DNA from: an uncultured bacterium
GTDB taxonomy: Bacteria; Elusimicrobiota; Elusimicrobia; Elusimicrobiales; Elusimicrobiaceae
Length of the DNA stretch: 64,000 bases
Direction of reading: 5' to 3'
NCBI GenBank assembly: GCA_949291545.1
Contig: CASEWB010000007.1
Span: 1-64,000, forward strand
The position numbers were made by a program, and so were the translations under genes. Positions 47,884-56,799 of the stretch are shown here, in pieces (positions within the stretch are counted from its first letter, which is position 1; the number at the start of each line of letters is the position of its first letter). A model generated the notes under the pieces. The model saw nothing but the letters and a program-made list of their open reading frames with translations, did no database searches and had not been told where the DNA came from.

Positions 47884-48542
47884 AAACTGTGTTATTAACC
47901 GGCGGAAGCCGGGGGATTGGAAAAGCTGTTAAAAAGTTGTTTTTTGCCCGCGGATTTAAGGTGCTTGCCCCCAGCCGGGAAGAGATGGATTTGTCGGACT
48001 TATCTTCCATTGCGCGGTATACGGCCTCTCTCAAACAGGGAGTAGAGGTGTTGGTTAATTGCGCCGGAATTAACGAGCTGGCGGGTTTGGAAGAAGTAAC
48101 AGAAGAAAAAATTCAAAAGATGATTTCAGTCAATTTGCTGGCCCAGGTGCAGCTTATCCAATGGGCTTCCAAACATATGAAGGCGAAATCTTACGGCAGA
48201 ATTGTAAACTTTTCTTCTATTTGGAGTGAATTTTCCAAGCCGAGGCGTGTGTTGTATTCGGTGGCCAAGGCGGCAGTTAATGGGTTGACGACTGCAGCCG
48301 CGGTTGAATTGGCCCCGCATAATATATTGGTCAATGCAGTAGCTCCCGGCTTTGTAAATACCGAAATGACTTCCGCTAACAATACCCCCGAACAAATCCG
48401 CCAAATTACCGACCAATTGCCCATACGTCGTTTGGCCGAACCAAAGGAAATTGCTGAACTGGTATATTTCTTGGCGTCGGAGCAAAATTCGTTTATGACA
48501 GGGCAAACTTTGTTTATAGACGGAGGATTTTCATGCATTTAA
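47880..48542 (+). CDS. Short-chain dehydrogenase/reductase
   Basis: A 220-residue classical SDR: cofactor loop TGGSRGIGKAV, NCAGIN, catalytic Ser in NFSSIWSEF and Tyr/Lys in LYSVAKAAVNG, and the C-terminal DGGFSCI. It resembles 3-oxoacyl-ACP reductases but lies in a sugar operon. It could reduce the keto product of the aldolase or cyclase. It overlaps both neighbours (4 and 10 bases). Confidence 0.85.
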   Translation: MKTVLLTGGSRGIGKAVKKLFFARGFKVLAPSREEMDLSDLSSIARYTASLKQGVEVLVNCAGINELAGLEEVTEEKIQKMISVNLLAQVQLIQWASKHMKAKSYGRIVNFSSIWSEFSKPRRVLYSVAKAAVNGLTTAAAVELAPHNILVNAVAPGFVNTEMTSANNTPEQIRQITDQLPIRRLAEPKEIAELVYFLASEQNSFMTGQTLFIDGGFSCI

Positions 48543-49609
48543 ACGAGATGGACATCCATTCCCATATTCGCAATTATCAAGTAGTACTGGAAGGGACCGA
48601 TTCTTTTCTTAAAGAGCTGGCTTCTCTTTCCCCGGCGTTTTATGTAGTGGATAAACGGGTGTGGGAATTATACAAGAGCGCTTTTGCCGGTTTCCCGGAC
48701 GAAAATGTATATGTTTTGGAAGCACTGGAAGACCACAAAAATTTGGATACCGTGTGTGAACTGTATCAAAAAATACTGGCTCTTTCGCCCAAGAAGAATA
48801 TGAATTTGGTGTCCATCGGGGGCGGCATTGTCCAGGACATCACGGGCTTTGTGGCGTCCACCCTGTACCGCGGAATAAAATGGACTTTTGTTCCGACTAC
48901 CTTGCTGGCGCAGGTGGATAGCTGCATCGGGGCTAAAACATCGCTTAATTTCCGCCATTATAAAAATTTAATAGGTTCTTTTTATCCGCCGCATAAAGTG
49001 CACATTTGGCCCGGATTTTTAAATACTCTTTCTGAAGTGGATTATTATTCCGGCATTGGAGAAATGGCCAAGCTTCACTTAATGGCGGGGAAAACCCAAA
49101 CGCAGGATTTTATTGCCCATCTGCCGGCATTGGATAAGCGCGATGGGGCGGTGCTGCTTAAGTTTATTGCGGCCTGTTTGTCCATTAAAAAGGCTTACAT
49201 AGAACAGGACGAATTTGATACTGGTCTGCGCAACCTGCTTAACTACGGGCATTGTTTCGGGCACGCGTTGGAAACAGCGTCCTCCTTTAAAATTCCGCAT
49301 GGGCAGGCGGTTGTACTGGGAATGTTGTTGGCTAATGAATACGCCCGACGGGTTGGCGTATTAAGTGCAGCGGAAGAACAATTTATCCGCCGGAAAGTAT
49401 TACAGCCTATTGTAAAAGTGCCTGCCCAGGATATCCCGGCTGACAAAGAAGCCGTAGTGCAAGCTATGGGAAAGGACAAGAAAAATACAGGCCAAGGCCT
49501 GGCGTTGATTTTGCTGGAAGATAAACACCAGTTGAGGAAAATTACAGATCTGCGCCCGGACCAGGCATTGGACGTATTGGGAGAATTAAAAAAATTAGCC
49601 TATGATTAA
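48533..49609 (+). CDS. 3-dehydroquinate synthase-like sugar cyclase
   Basis: A 358-residue member of the DHQ-synthase superfamily. The NAD site SIGGGIVQDITGF and the run PTTLLAQVDSCIGAKTSLN are conserved, and the zinc ligands are visible in GEMAKLH, NYGHCFGHALE and IPHGQAVVLGM. The family closes carbocycles from ketose phosphates (DHQ synthase, 2-deoxy-scyllo-inosose and valiolone synthases). Its location suggests a secondary cyclase rather than the shikimate enzyme. GGAGGA precedes the ATG. The end overlaps the ThDP enzyme by 8 bases. Confidence 0.85.
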   Translation: MHLNEMDIHSHIRNYQVVLEGTDSFLKELASLSPAFYVVDKRVWELYKSAFAGFPDENVYVLEALEDHKNLDTVCELYQKILALSPKKNMNLVSIGGGIVQDITGFVASTLYRGIKWTFVPTTLLAQVDSCIGAKTSLNFRHYKNLIGSFYPPHKVHIWPGFLNTLSEVDYYSGIGEMAKLHLMAGKTQTQDFIAHLPALDKRDGAVLLKFIAACLSIKKAYIEQDEFDTGLRNLLNYGHCFGHALETASSFKIPHGQAVVLGMLLANEYARRVGVLSAAEEQFIRRKVLQPIVKVPAQDIPADKEAVVQAMGKDKKNTGQGLALILLEDKHQLRKITDLRPDQALDVLGELKKLAYD

Positions 49610-51431
49610 AGTTTCGGATTATTTGGTCAAAAAGTTGGAATCGTACGGTGTGCGCCAAGTGTTTATGGTTACCGGCGGCGGCGCTATGCACCTAGACGAC
49701 AGTTTTGGCAAAAGTACCAAAATTAAACGTATTTTTAACCACAACGAGCAAGCTGTTTCCATGAGTGCCGAAGGCTATGCACGCACGAACCAGCAGCTGG
49801 CGGTGGCGTGTGTGACCACCGGCCCCGGCGGCCTAAACTGCCTAAACGGCGTGTTTGGCTCTTGGACGGACAGCGCCCCGGTGTTATTTGTTTCCGGACA
49901 AGTTAAATTTTCGACGACGATGGCCTCCTGCCCGCAGGTGCCCCTGCGCCAGCTGGGCGACCAGGAAGTGGATATCGTTTCCGTGGTGAAACCTTTGACC
50001 AAATATGCCCGTATGGTGGTTGATCCATACGAAATAGATGCCGTGTTGGACGAGGCAATCTATCAGGCGGTTTCCGGCCGGCCGGGCCCGGTATGGATAG
50101 ATATTCCGCTTAATGTGCAGGCCGCGCCGGTAGACCCGAAAAAAATGAAAAAATTCCGCCGCCCGGCTGCCAAAAAAACTTCTTTGGATAAAACCGCCGC
50201 CCGGATTATGCGTATGCTGTCTAAGGCTAAGCGGCCGCTCGTTGTGGCGGGAAACGGTATTCATTGCGCTTGCGCTCAAAAGGAGCTGGGCCGCCTGCTG
50301 AGCAAAACCCAACTGCCCGTGGTTACCACTTTTAACGGGTTTGATTTGGTTTCTTCTTCGGATCCTTTGTTTGCCGGACGCATTGGTACGGTGGGCCAGC
50401 GTGCGGGCAATTTTGCATTGCAAAACGCTGATGTTATTTTGTTTTTAGGCACGCGCAATAACATCCGCCAAGCTAGTTATAACTGGGAAAATTTTGCCAA
50501 AAACGCCAAAAAAATTATCGTAGATATTGATCCGGCAGAACTCAAAAAGCCCACTGTTCACCCCGATGTGGCGGTTTGTGCCGATGTAAAAGATTTTCTC
50601 CTGGCGCTGCTGCGCCAAAAAGGCGCTTTTCAAGCTCCGGCGCAGTGGCTTTCGTTCTGCCAACAAATGAAAGCCAAATACCCGCCCCTGCGGGAGTTTT
50701 CTATCCGTCCGCAAGACAAAGTACACCCCTATTTGTTTATGCAGGAGCTGGGAAAGCAGTTGCCCCAAGGAGCGCAGGTGGTGGCTTCTAACGGAACGGC
50801 TTGTGTGGCGTTTTTCCAAGCCCTTGAATCCAAGGCGGGGCAGCGGCTATTGCTAAACTCCGGCGATGCATCTATGGGGTATGGCTTGCCGGCGGCTATT
50901 GGTATGTGCGTGGCCAATGGAGCAAAAGATACCGTCTGCCTGGAAGGCGACGGCAGCATTATGATGAACTTGCAAGAGCTCCAGACGGTAAAAACAAACC
51001 GCTTGCCAATAAAAATTTTCGTCATTAAAAATGGTGAATATATTTCCATTATCCAAACCCAGCGGAACTTTTTTAACGGACGCTTAACCGGCTGCAACGT
51101 GCAGAGCGGGGTGGAAGTGCCGGACTTTGTAAAAGTGGCTCAAGCGTTTGGTTTGCCTGCGGTGCGTATTAGCAAAAATAAAGATTTACAAGCCGGTATT
51201 CGCCGCGTGTTGGCTATGCAAGGGCCGGTGGTGTGCGAGCTGGACTGCACGCACGACTATACGTTTGCGCCCAAACTCTCCGCCCGTAAACTGCCGGACG
51301 GCACGATGGTCAGCCCGTCTTTGGAAGATATGTTCCCGTTCCTGGACCGCCAGGAAATGGAACAAAACCGGGCGGCTGCCCAGCAAATCGGGGGGAAGGC
51401 GCGCAAAAAATATGTGCGTAAACACGATTAA
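49602..51431 (+). CDS. Thiamine-diphosphate enzyme, acetolactate-synthase-like
   Basis: A 609-residue three-domain ThDP enzyme. The cofactor-activating Glu is in FNHNEQAVSMSAEGYAR and the ThDP/Mg site in EGDGSIMMNLQELQ with KNGEY about 25 residues on. It resembles acetolactate synthase large subunits, but there is no small subunit, and the gene lies in a CDP-dideoxysugar operon. The known parallel is YerE, which adds a two-carbon unit from pyruvate to a CDP-3,6-dideoxy-4-ketosugar to give yersiniose; IolD-type diketone hydrolases are another possibility. The substrate is unknown. The last 20 bases overlap the GtrA gene. Confidence 0.85.
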   Translation: MIKVSDYLVKKLESYGVRQVFMVTGGGAMHLDDSFGKSTKIKRIFNHNEQAVSMSAEGYARTNQQLAVACVTTGPGGLNCLNGVFGSWTDSAPVLFVSGQVKFSTTMASCPQVPLRQLGDQEVDIVSVVKPLTKYARMVVDPYEIDAVLDEAIYQAVSGRPGPVWIDIPLNVQAAPVDPKKMKKFRRPAAKKTSLDKTAARIMRMLSKAKRPLVVAGNGIHCACAQKELGRLLSKTQLPVVTTFNGFDLVSSSDPLFAGRIGTVGQRAGNFALQNADVILFLGTRNNIRQASYNWENFAKNAKKIIVDIDPAELKKPTVHPDVAVCADVKDFLLALLRQKGAFQAPAQWLSFCQQMKAKYPPLREFSIRPQDKVHPYLFMQELGKQLPQGAQVVASNGTACVAFFQALESKAGQRLLLNSGDASMGYGLPAAIGMCVANGAKDTVCLEGDGSIMMNLQELQTVKTNRLPIKIFVIKNGEYISIIQTQRNFFNGRLTGCNVQSGVEVPDFVKVAQAFGLPAVRISKNKDLQAGIRRVLAMQGPVVCELDCTHDYTFAPKLSARKLPDGTMVSPSLEDMFPFLDRQEMEQNRAAAQQIGGKARKKYVRKHD

Positions 51432-51840
51432 AAACGCTTTTGAGCAGTTGGTATCCCTCCTCAGCCGCCTGACGAAACTGCCTGAGCAGTTTGTGACGTT
51501 TTTGTTTGTCGGCGTGCTTAACACCCTGGTCGGATACGGGCTGTATGCGTTTTTTGTGTGGGTGGGGTGCAACTATATTTTTGCACCGTTGTTTTCCACG
51601 GTGTTGGGCGTACTGTTTAATTTTAAAACTATCGGTGTGATTGTATTTAAAAGCCACAACAACCGGTTGATTGGCAAATTCTTTGGCGTATATGGCATTG
51701 TGTATGTGTGTAATGTGCTGGGACTAAGGGGTTTAGCCGGGTGTGGGGTAACAAATATGTATGCGGCGGGAGCGATACTTGTGTTGCCGCTTGCATTATT
51801 AGGATTTATCTTAAATAAAAAATGGGTGTTTAAAGCGTAA
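51412..51840 (+). CDS. GtrA-like membrane protein
   Basis: A 142-residue protein with four hydrophobic helices; the segment EQFVTFLFVGVLNTLVGYGLY and the closing NKKWVFKA are typical of the GtrA family, thought to flip undecaprenyl-phosphate-linked sugars. I chose the ATG at 51412, which overlaps the ThDP gene; longer in-frame starts only read the shadow of that gene. GtrB follows after 1 bp. Confidence 0.85.
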   Translation: MCVNTIKNAFEQLVSLLSRLTKLPEQFVTFLFVGVLNTLVGYGLYAFFVWVGCNYIFAPLFSTVLGVLFNFKTIGVIVFKSHNNRLIGKFFGVYGIVYVCNVLGLRGLAGCGVTNMYAAGAILVLPLALLGFILNKKWVFKA

Positions 51841-51841
51841 T

Positions 51842-52783
51842 ATGAAAAAGAAAATTTCTATCGTGTCCAGTGCCTATAATGAAGAAGGAAACGTACGGGA
51901 GTTGTACGAGCAGGTAAAAGCGCAAATGACGCTTTTGGCCGATAAATACGATTATGAACAGATTGTGCTGGACAATGCCTCTACCGACGGTACTTTGGCC
52001 GTCTTGCGGGAAATTGCCACGCAGGACAAGCGGTTTAAAGTAATAGCCAATGCACGGAATTTTGGGCATATCCGCTCGCCGTATTATGGTATTTTGCAGG
52101 GGTCGGGCGATGCGGTTATTTACTTAGCGTCCGACTTGCAGGACCCGCCTTCCTTGATTCCTCAGTTTGTTGCCGCGTGGGAACAAGGCTATAAGGTGGT
52201 TTTAGCGCAAAAACAAACCAGTAAAGAATCGCTGGTATTTTTTGCCGTGCGGCGTTTGTATTATCGGCTGCTAAATTGGGTGAACGATTCCGGCGCCAAG
52301 CTGGAGCCTAACTGCACGGGGTTTGGCTTATACGATAAATGCGTAATCGAAGAGCTGCGCAAATTACAAGATCCTTACCCGTATTTGCGCGGACTGGTGT
52401 GCGAGTTGGGCTATGCGCATAAACTTATCCCGTTTGAACAACCCTTGCGGAAGCGTGGGTTTACCAAAAATAATTTCTATACGCTTTACGATAACGCTAT
52501 GATTGGTTTTACCAATCACTCCAAAGTGCCGCTTCGCTTGGCGGCGCTGGGTGGGTTTGCGTTGGGGATAATCAGCCTGTTTTTAGCGATGGTGTATTTG
52601 GTGCTGAAGCTTCTTTATTGGGAACGATTCCCGATGGGGACGGCGCCTTTGTTGTTGGCTGTGTTATTCTTTTCCAGTGTACAGTTGTTTTTTATTGGTA
52701 TTATTGGGGAATATATCGGCGCTATTTTAACGCAAGTACTAAAGCGCCCTTTAGTGATAGAAAAAGAACGGATTAACTTTTAA
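51842..52783 (+). CDS. GtrB-like glycosyltransferase family 2 (polyprenyl-phosphate sugar transferase)
   Basis: A 313-residue protein with a GT2 domain (SAYNEEGNVRELYEQ, LDNASTDGT, the D-x-D-like ASDLQDPPSL) and two C-terminal membrane helices, the build of GtrB/ArnC/DPM1. It would load a sugar onto undecaprenyl phosphate. With GtrA before it and a large membrane protein after it, the trio matches O-antigen side-branch modules. Confidence 0.88.
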   Translation: MKKKISIVSSAYNEEGNVRELYEQVKAQMTLLADKYDYEQIVLDNASTDGTLAVLREIATQDKRFKVIANARNFGHIRSPYYGILQGSGDAVIYLASDLQDPPSLIPQFVAAWEQGYKVVLAQKQTSKESLVFFAVRRLYYRLLNWVNDSGAKLEPNCTGFGLYDKCVIEELRKLQDPYPYLRGLVCELGYAHKLIPFEQPLRKRGFTKNNFYTLYDNAMIGFTNHSKVPLRLAALGGFALGIISLFLAMVYLVLKLLYWERFPMGTAPLLLAVLFFSSVQLFFIGIIGEYIGAILTQVLKRPLVIEKERINF

Positions 52784-52785
52784 TT

Positions 52786-54729
52786 ATGTGGAAAAAATTC
52801 AAACGGTTGATTGTTAAACATAAAACGTATTTATTGGGTTTGGCCAGTGTACTGGTGGGAACTTTGTTGTTTGTGGCTTTGTTTTGGAACAAATCTATTA
52901 CATTGGTGGAAGGTTGGTACAACCTGTATGCCCAGTTTATTTTGCAGGAAGGATTGGTCCCCTATAAAGACTTTCCCTTAATTGTGCCGCCCATTGCGCT
53001 TGGTTTGTGGACGGTGGTCCAAGCCGTTTTTGGAAATACCTTGGTGGTGTTTCGGGTTATGGATATTGGAGTTAAGCTCGTTTTGGGCGGGTCGTGCTAT
53101 CATTTGTTTACCCGTTTCTATTCCGAAAAAATTGCCGCCTTGGGGGCAATTATAGTCAATTTTATTCTTATGTCCGCCATTTACGATAACGGCGTTCCTT
53201 CGTATAACATCTATGCGGTTATCTTGTGTGTGTGGCTGATTATTGCGGGGCGGGCGTTTTTGAAACAATTGTTTGTTAAAAATACCATTAGCAACGGAGC
53301 GCTTTGGGGAATTGGAACCTTGTTCGCCTTGTCTTTCCTTAACAAACAAACTTCCGGTCCGCTGACGATTATTGCAGTGTGTGCCGTGCTGCATTTGGCG
53401 GTATGGCGCCAGAAAGGCTTTAAAGAGATGTGCAAAGTATTTTTGAAGCTCTTGGCGTCTTCCTTAGTAGTTGTGGGGCTGGTGTGGATTGCTTTGGCTG
53501 TGTGGGGGTGTTTGCCGGATTATTTGAACCAGATTTTTATGTCGGAATCCAAAGGCAGCGTGGGGGATATTTTCTTCCGGCGGATTGTGGAGATTTTTGT
53601 TTCTTACGCTTTTGTGCGGGCACTGTTATTGGGAGGAATAATCAGTTTTATTATACAGGTGTTGGTTTCCAATAAAATTTTGCGCTTGTATAAAACCCCT
53701 TCGTTTATGATGAACAAAAAACGCATGGGCCTTTTTGTTCTTTGCGTGCTGGGCGGTATTTTGGCGGCCATTGGCTGCGCCTGGATAAAAACCGCTCATT
53801 CGGTACCGCAATACAATTTCCATTTGTCCACTTACAGTGGTAATATAAATGCTTTTATTATAGCGGGGTTGTGCTTATTTGTGTTTTTATGTTTGTACAG
53901 TACGCTGATGGTTTTGTTTGTGAAAAAACGGACTTACCGTGTATATGCCGAACTTTTACTGTATATCACTTTCCTGGCGTTAACTTATTCATTAATTTTG
54001 AGCTACGGCTATCCCGTGACGTATCCTTTTGTGTTGGCGGTGGTGGTGTGCTTTTTGCTTAAACAAAGAATCCAATGGAATTGGGCTAAAGATATGTTGC
54101 TGTTGGGTTTGGTAGGGATAGTGGCGTTCTTCTGCATTTCTATGAAGCTAGAAAGTCCTTCACTCTTTTATGGGTGGCGTGCCGGCAGTGTGGTGCAGCC
54201 TTTGGAAAAATCGTTTATCCCGGCATTGCGCGGATTAAAACTCCCGCTGGAAGAAAAGAAAATGCTGGAAGACATCTATACGGAGGTGCAGCACTATACA
54301 AATCCGTCCGATCCGATTTTGGCTTTTAATAACAACCAGGTGTTTTATCTGTTGCTCAATCGGCCTCCTTATACACGCTATGTTTCCTATTATTATGACG
54401 TGTCGCCGGACAGCCAGTCCTTGCGAACAATTGAGAAAATGAAACAAGGCCTCTTGCCTAAAGCCATTGTATATTTGCGTTTTCCTGAATGGGTTCGTGC
54501 TTTTCACGAGCAAGCTTTTAGAGATGGCCAGCGTTCAGGGCAGCGCCAACTGGACGAGTATATCCAACATTTAATTGATTCTGGCGTATATAAAGTGATT
54601 CGCCATTATGAAAAGAAATCCGCCAAAAACGGGAAATTTGAAAATTCCTTTTTGGAAGACGGTTTTTCGCTGGAGCTTTTGGTGAAAAATATGCAATCTA
54701 GTAAAAGGGGAAAATCTTATGACAAATGA
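52786..54729 (+). CDS. Large integral membrane protein, probable GT-C type transferase of the gtr module
   Basis: A 647-residue protein with about twelve hydrophobic helices and a soluble C-terminal region of about 150 residues. In gtr modules the third gene is a serotype-specific, poorly conserved membrane glycosyltransferase that takes the lipid-linked sugar made by GtrB; position and build fit that role. An early luminal stretch WNKSITLVEGWYNLYAQ may hold the acidic residue typical of GT-C enzymes. I recognise no named family. The DNA from here to about 55,700 is more A/T-rich than the flanks. The end overlaps the next gene by 11 bases. Confidence 0.7.
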   Translation: MWKKFKRLIVKHKTYLLGLASVLVGTLLFVALFWNKSITLVEGWYNLYAQFILQEGLVPYKDFPLIVPPIALGLWTVVQAVFGNTLVVFRVMDIGVKLVLGGSCYHLFTRFYSEKIAALGAIIVNFILMSAIYDNGVPSYNIYAVILCVWLIIAGRAFLKQLFVKNTISNGALWGIGTLFALSFLNKQTSGPLTIIAVCAVLHLAVWRQKGFKEMCKVFLKLLASSLVVVGLVWIALAVWGCLPDYLNQIFMSESKGSVGDIFFRRIVEIFVSYAFVRALLLGGIISFIIQVLVSNKILRLYKTPSFMMNKKRMGLFVLCVLGGILAAIGCAWIKTAHSVPQYNFHLSTYSGNINAFIIAGLCLFVFLCLYSTLMVLFVKKRTYRVYAELLLYITFLALTYSLILSYGYPVTYPFVLAVVVCFLLKQRIQWNWAKDMLLLGLVGIVAFFCISMKLESPSLFYGWRAGSVVQPLEKSFIPALRGLKLPLEEKKMLEDIYTEVQHYTNPSDPILAFNNNQVFYLLLNRPPYTRYVSYYYDVSPDSQSLRTIEKMKQGLLPKAIVYLRFPEWVRAFHEQAFRDGQRSGQRQLDEYIQHLIDSGVYKVIRHYEKKSAKNGKFENSFLEDGFSLELLVKNMQSSKRGKSYDK

Positions 54730-55834
54730 TTTAATATCAGTTATTACCCCTTATTATAATGATCAAGAGTTCCTTTATGATAGTATAGAATCTGTTTTAA
54801 GTCAGACGTATCAAAATTGGGAACTTATTTTAATTAATCATGCCTCCAGCGATCAAAGCCGCTCGATTGCTCATTCGTTTAAGGACAAACGCATAATACA
54901 CAGGGATTTATCCATTAATACTGGCGCTTCTGGAAATATGCTAGTACAGGAAGGGTTGGCAGTTGCAAGAGGAAAATATATCAAGCTCTTATCGGCGGAC
55001 GATATACTTCTTCCAACGGCGTTGGAACAGTTGTTTCGTGCTGCTGAACAACAAAACGCGGCATTAGCTTTTGGCGATATGTCTTTTGTAGATGCAAAGA
55101 AAAATCCGTTGGGGATAACTTGGTTTAAAGACCGGGAGCCGGCTAATCAGCCAGAATATGTTTATTTGCAGCGTTTTTTGGAAGGAGCCAGTGTTTTCCC
55201 GTTTGCTGGGGGGCTGATTCAGACTGATGCTTTGCGTCGGATTCGTTGGGATTGTGTAAGTGTATCTGTGGCCGATATGAGCCTGTGGATACCGGTGTTG
55301 CTCAACAGGGGAAAAGTGGCCTTTGTAAATGAAGTGCTGGCTCTTTATCGTACGCATCAAGGGCAAATGTCCGGGGTAGCGCAGTTAGCAAATATAAAAA
55401 AATGTGCAGGGCTGGAAGACATGCAATTGGTGCACAGCTTTTTGCCGGGGCCGCGTTCGGTTGAATTACTTCAGCAAATGTTGCCGCAGTCCTCTTTTGC
55501 GGGCCGATTATCAATGGAAGATACGGAATATATTCCGTTTGTTATGGCACATTATTTTGCTACGAAAGGAGTCCGCCCTTCGTACCGTTTGGCGGGGCGG
55601 TTGGCGTTAGTTCCGTTACTGTCAGATCCTATCCAACGTGATAAAATCCAGCAGAAATTTGGCTGGGGACTGCAGAATTTGCGTGCTGATATGTTGCGGG
55701 AACCTCTCTATATTTACAATAGCGAAGAAGGAAATGCCAAAAATGCCTCTCTGGGCCGTTTATGCTATTTTGTAGTACGCAAATTGCTTTGGCTGATTAC
55801 GCTGCGGGAGTGGCGGCATCGGCGGCAACTGTAA
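54719..55834 (+). CDS. Glycosyltransferase family 2
   Basis: A 371-residue GT2 enzyme: VITPYYNDQEFLYDSIESVL, NHASSDQSRS, and the D-x-D-like SADDILLP. There are no membrane helices, so it acts at the cytoplasmic face on an O-unit or similar acceptor. Codon and base use in its first 300 bases is clearly A/T-richer than that of rfbF-rfbH, which suggests more recent acquisition. SD GGGG lies ahead of the ATG. Confidence 0.85.
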   Translation: MTNDLISVITPYYNDQEFLYDSIESVLSQTYQNWELILINHASSDQSRSIAHSFKDKRIIHRDLSINTGASGNMLVQEGLAVARGKYIKLLSADDILLPTALEQLFRAAEQQNAALAFGDMSFVDAKKNPLGITWFKDREPANQPEYVYLQRFLEGASVFPFAGGLIQTDALRRIRWDCVSVSVADMSLWIPVLLNRGKVAFVNEVLALYRTHQGQMSGVAQLANIKKCAGLEDMQLVHSFLPGPRSVELLQQMLPQSSFAGRLSMEDTEYIPFVMAHYFATKGVRPSYRLAGRLALVPLLSDPIQRDKIQQKFGWGLQNLRADMLREPLYIYNSEEGNAKNASLGRLCYFVVRKLLWLITLREWRHRRQL

Positions 55835-55852
55835 AGAAAACGTACTTTATAA

Positions 55853-55858
55853 TATAAT
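55853..55858 (+). promoter_or_regulatory. Internal -10 box before the second GT2 gene
   Basis: Two overlapping TATAAT boxes (55848-55853 and 55853-55858) lie in the 31-bp gap; the second ends 7 nt before the ATG at 55866. There is no SD, and no clear -35. Confidence 0.35.
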
Positions 55859-55865
55859 GATACAT

Positions 55866-56798
55866 ATGCCCATATCCCTAAGTGACCAACTGGAACTTAT
55901 TCTCCCCACTTATAACCGTCGGGAACATTTACAGCGCACGCTTACCCAGCTGACTGCGCCTGAAAGCCCTGTGCGGCATTGCTCTTTGACTGTGTTGGAC
56001 AATGCTTGTACGGACGGCTCCTCGGACTTGATTGAAGAATTTGCCGCGAAATGCCCCAATATCAAGCACATTCGCCACGAAAAAAACATCGGCGGAAACG
56101 GCAATATCGCCCGTGCATTTGAACTGGCGCGCAAGCCGTATGTGTGGGTGGTGTGCGACGACGATTCCTTCCGCTGGGAAGCCTGGCCGGAAGTAGAAGA
56201 AGCCCTCTTTTCCAACGAGTACGACATTTTGCTTACCCGCAAGGACGATTTAAAAGGTACCAGCAATTTGGCTAAAATCGTCCGCCAGCTGACGTTTTTA
56301 CCTGCCGGGATTTACCGCACGGCTAATATCACCAGCGGAGTGTTGATGAATGTGCTTAGCAATATCCCCAATATGTTCCCGCACTTAGCAGTGGTATGCG
56401 CGGTGCTGAACAAGAAAGGCCGCATCTTCCTGCCGCAGGGGGAAATTATGGACAAGTGCACGTTTTCCGACCAAAGCGGCGACGAATGGAGCGTAAGTGG
56501 TTATGATGTATATCCACATCCGTTTGTAGGCAATATATTTTGGACGGTTGGCTTTTTAAACTCTTTACAAATGATTGAAGATAAAAAACTTCACGCGTAT
56601 ATCTTAGAAAATGTGGGGAACCACGGCTTTTTTGGCTATATTTTAGGTTCTTTCCGTAAAAATTATACGCGTTACGGCGGCAATGAACTAAACATCGCTT
56701 TTGTAAAAAGCGGATTAACGGGGGGACAGCGAATTAAATTTTTGTTTGCGCGCATCTTGCTTCGTATCGTTACGTTATTTGCCCGTAAACGGAGATAG
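55866..56798 (+). CDS. Glycosyltransferase family 2
   Basis: A 310-residue GT2 enzyme with ELILPTYNRREHLQ, LDNACTDGSSD and the D-x-D-like VVCDDDSFRWE. The C-terminal half is specific to this protein. I prefer the ATG at 55866 because a TATAAT ends 7 nt upstream; the ATG at 55857 overlaps that box. It is the only gene inside the operon with a gap over 20 bp before it, so it may also be read from its own promoter. RmlC-like follows after 1 bp. Confidence 0.85.
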   Translation: MPISLSDQLELILPTYNRREHLQRTLTQLTAPESPVRHCSLTVLDNACTDGSSDLIEEFAAKCPNIKHIRHEKNIGGNGNIARAFELARKPYVWVVCDDDSFRWEAWPEVEEALFSNEYDILLTRKDDLKGTSNLAKIVRQLTFLPAGIYRTANITSGVLMNVLSNIPNMFPHLAVVCAVLNKKGRIFLPQGEIMDKCTFSDQSGDEWSVSGYDVYPHPFVGNIFWTVGFLNSLQMIEDKKLHAYILENVGNHGFFGYILGSFRKNYTRYGGNELNIAFVKSGLTGGQRIKFLFARILLRIVTLFARKRR

Positions 56799-56799
56799 T

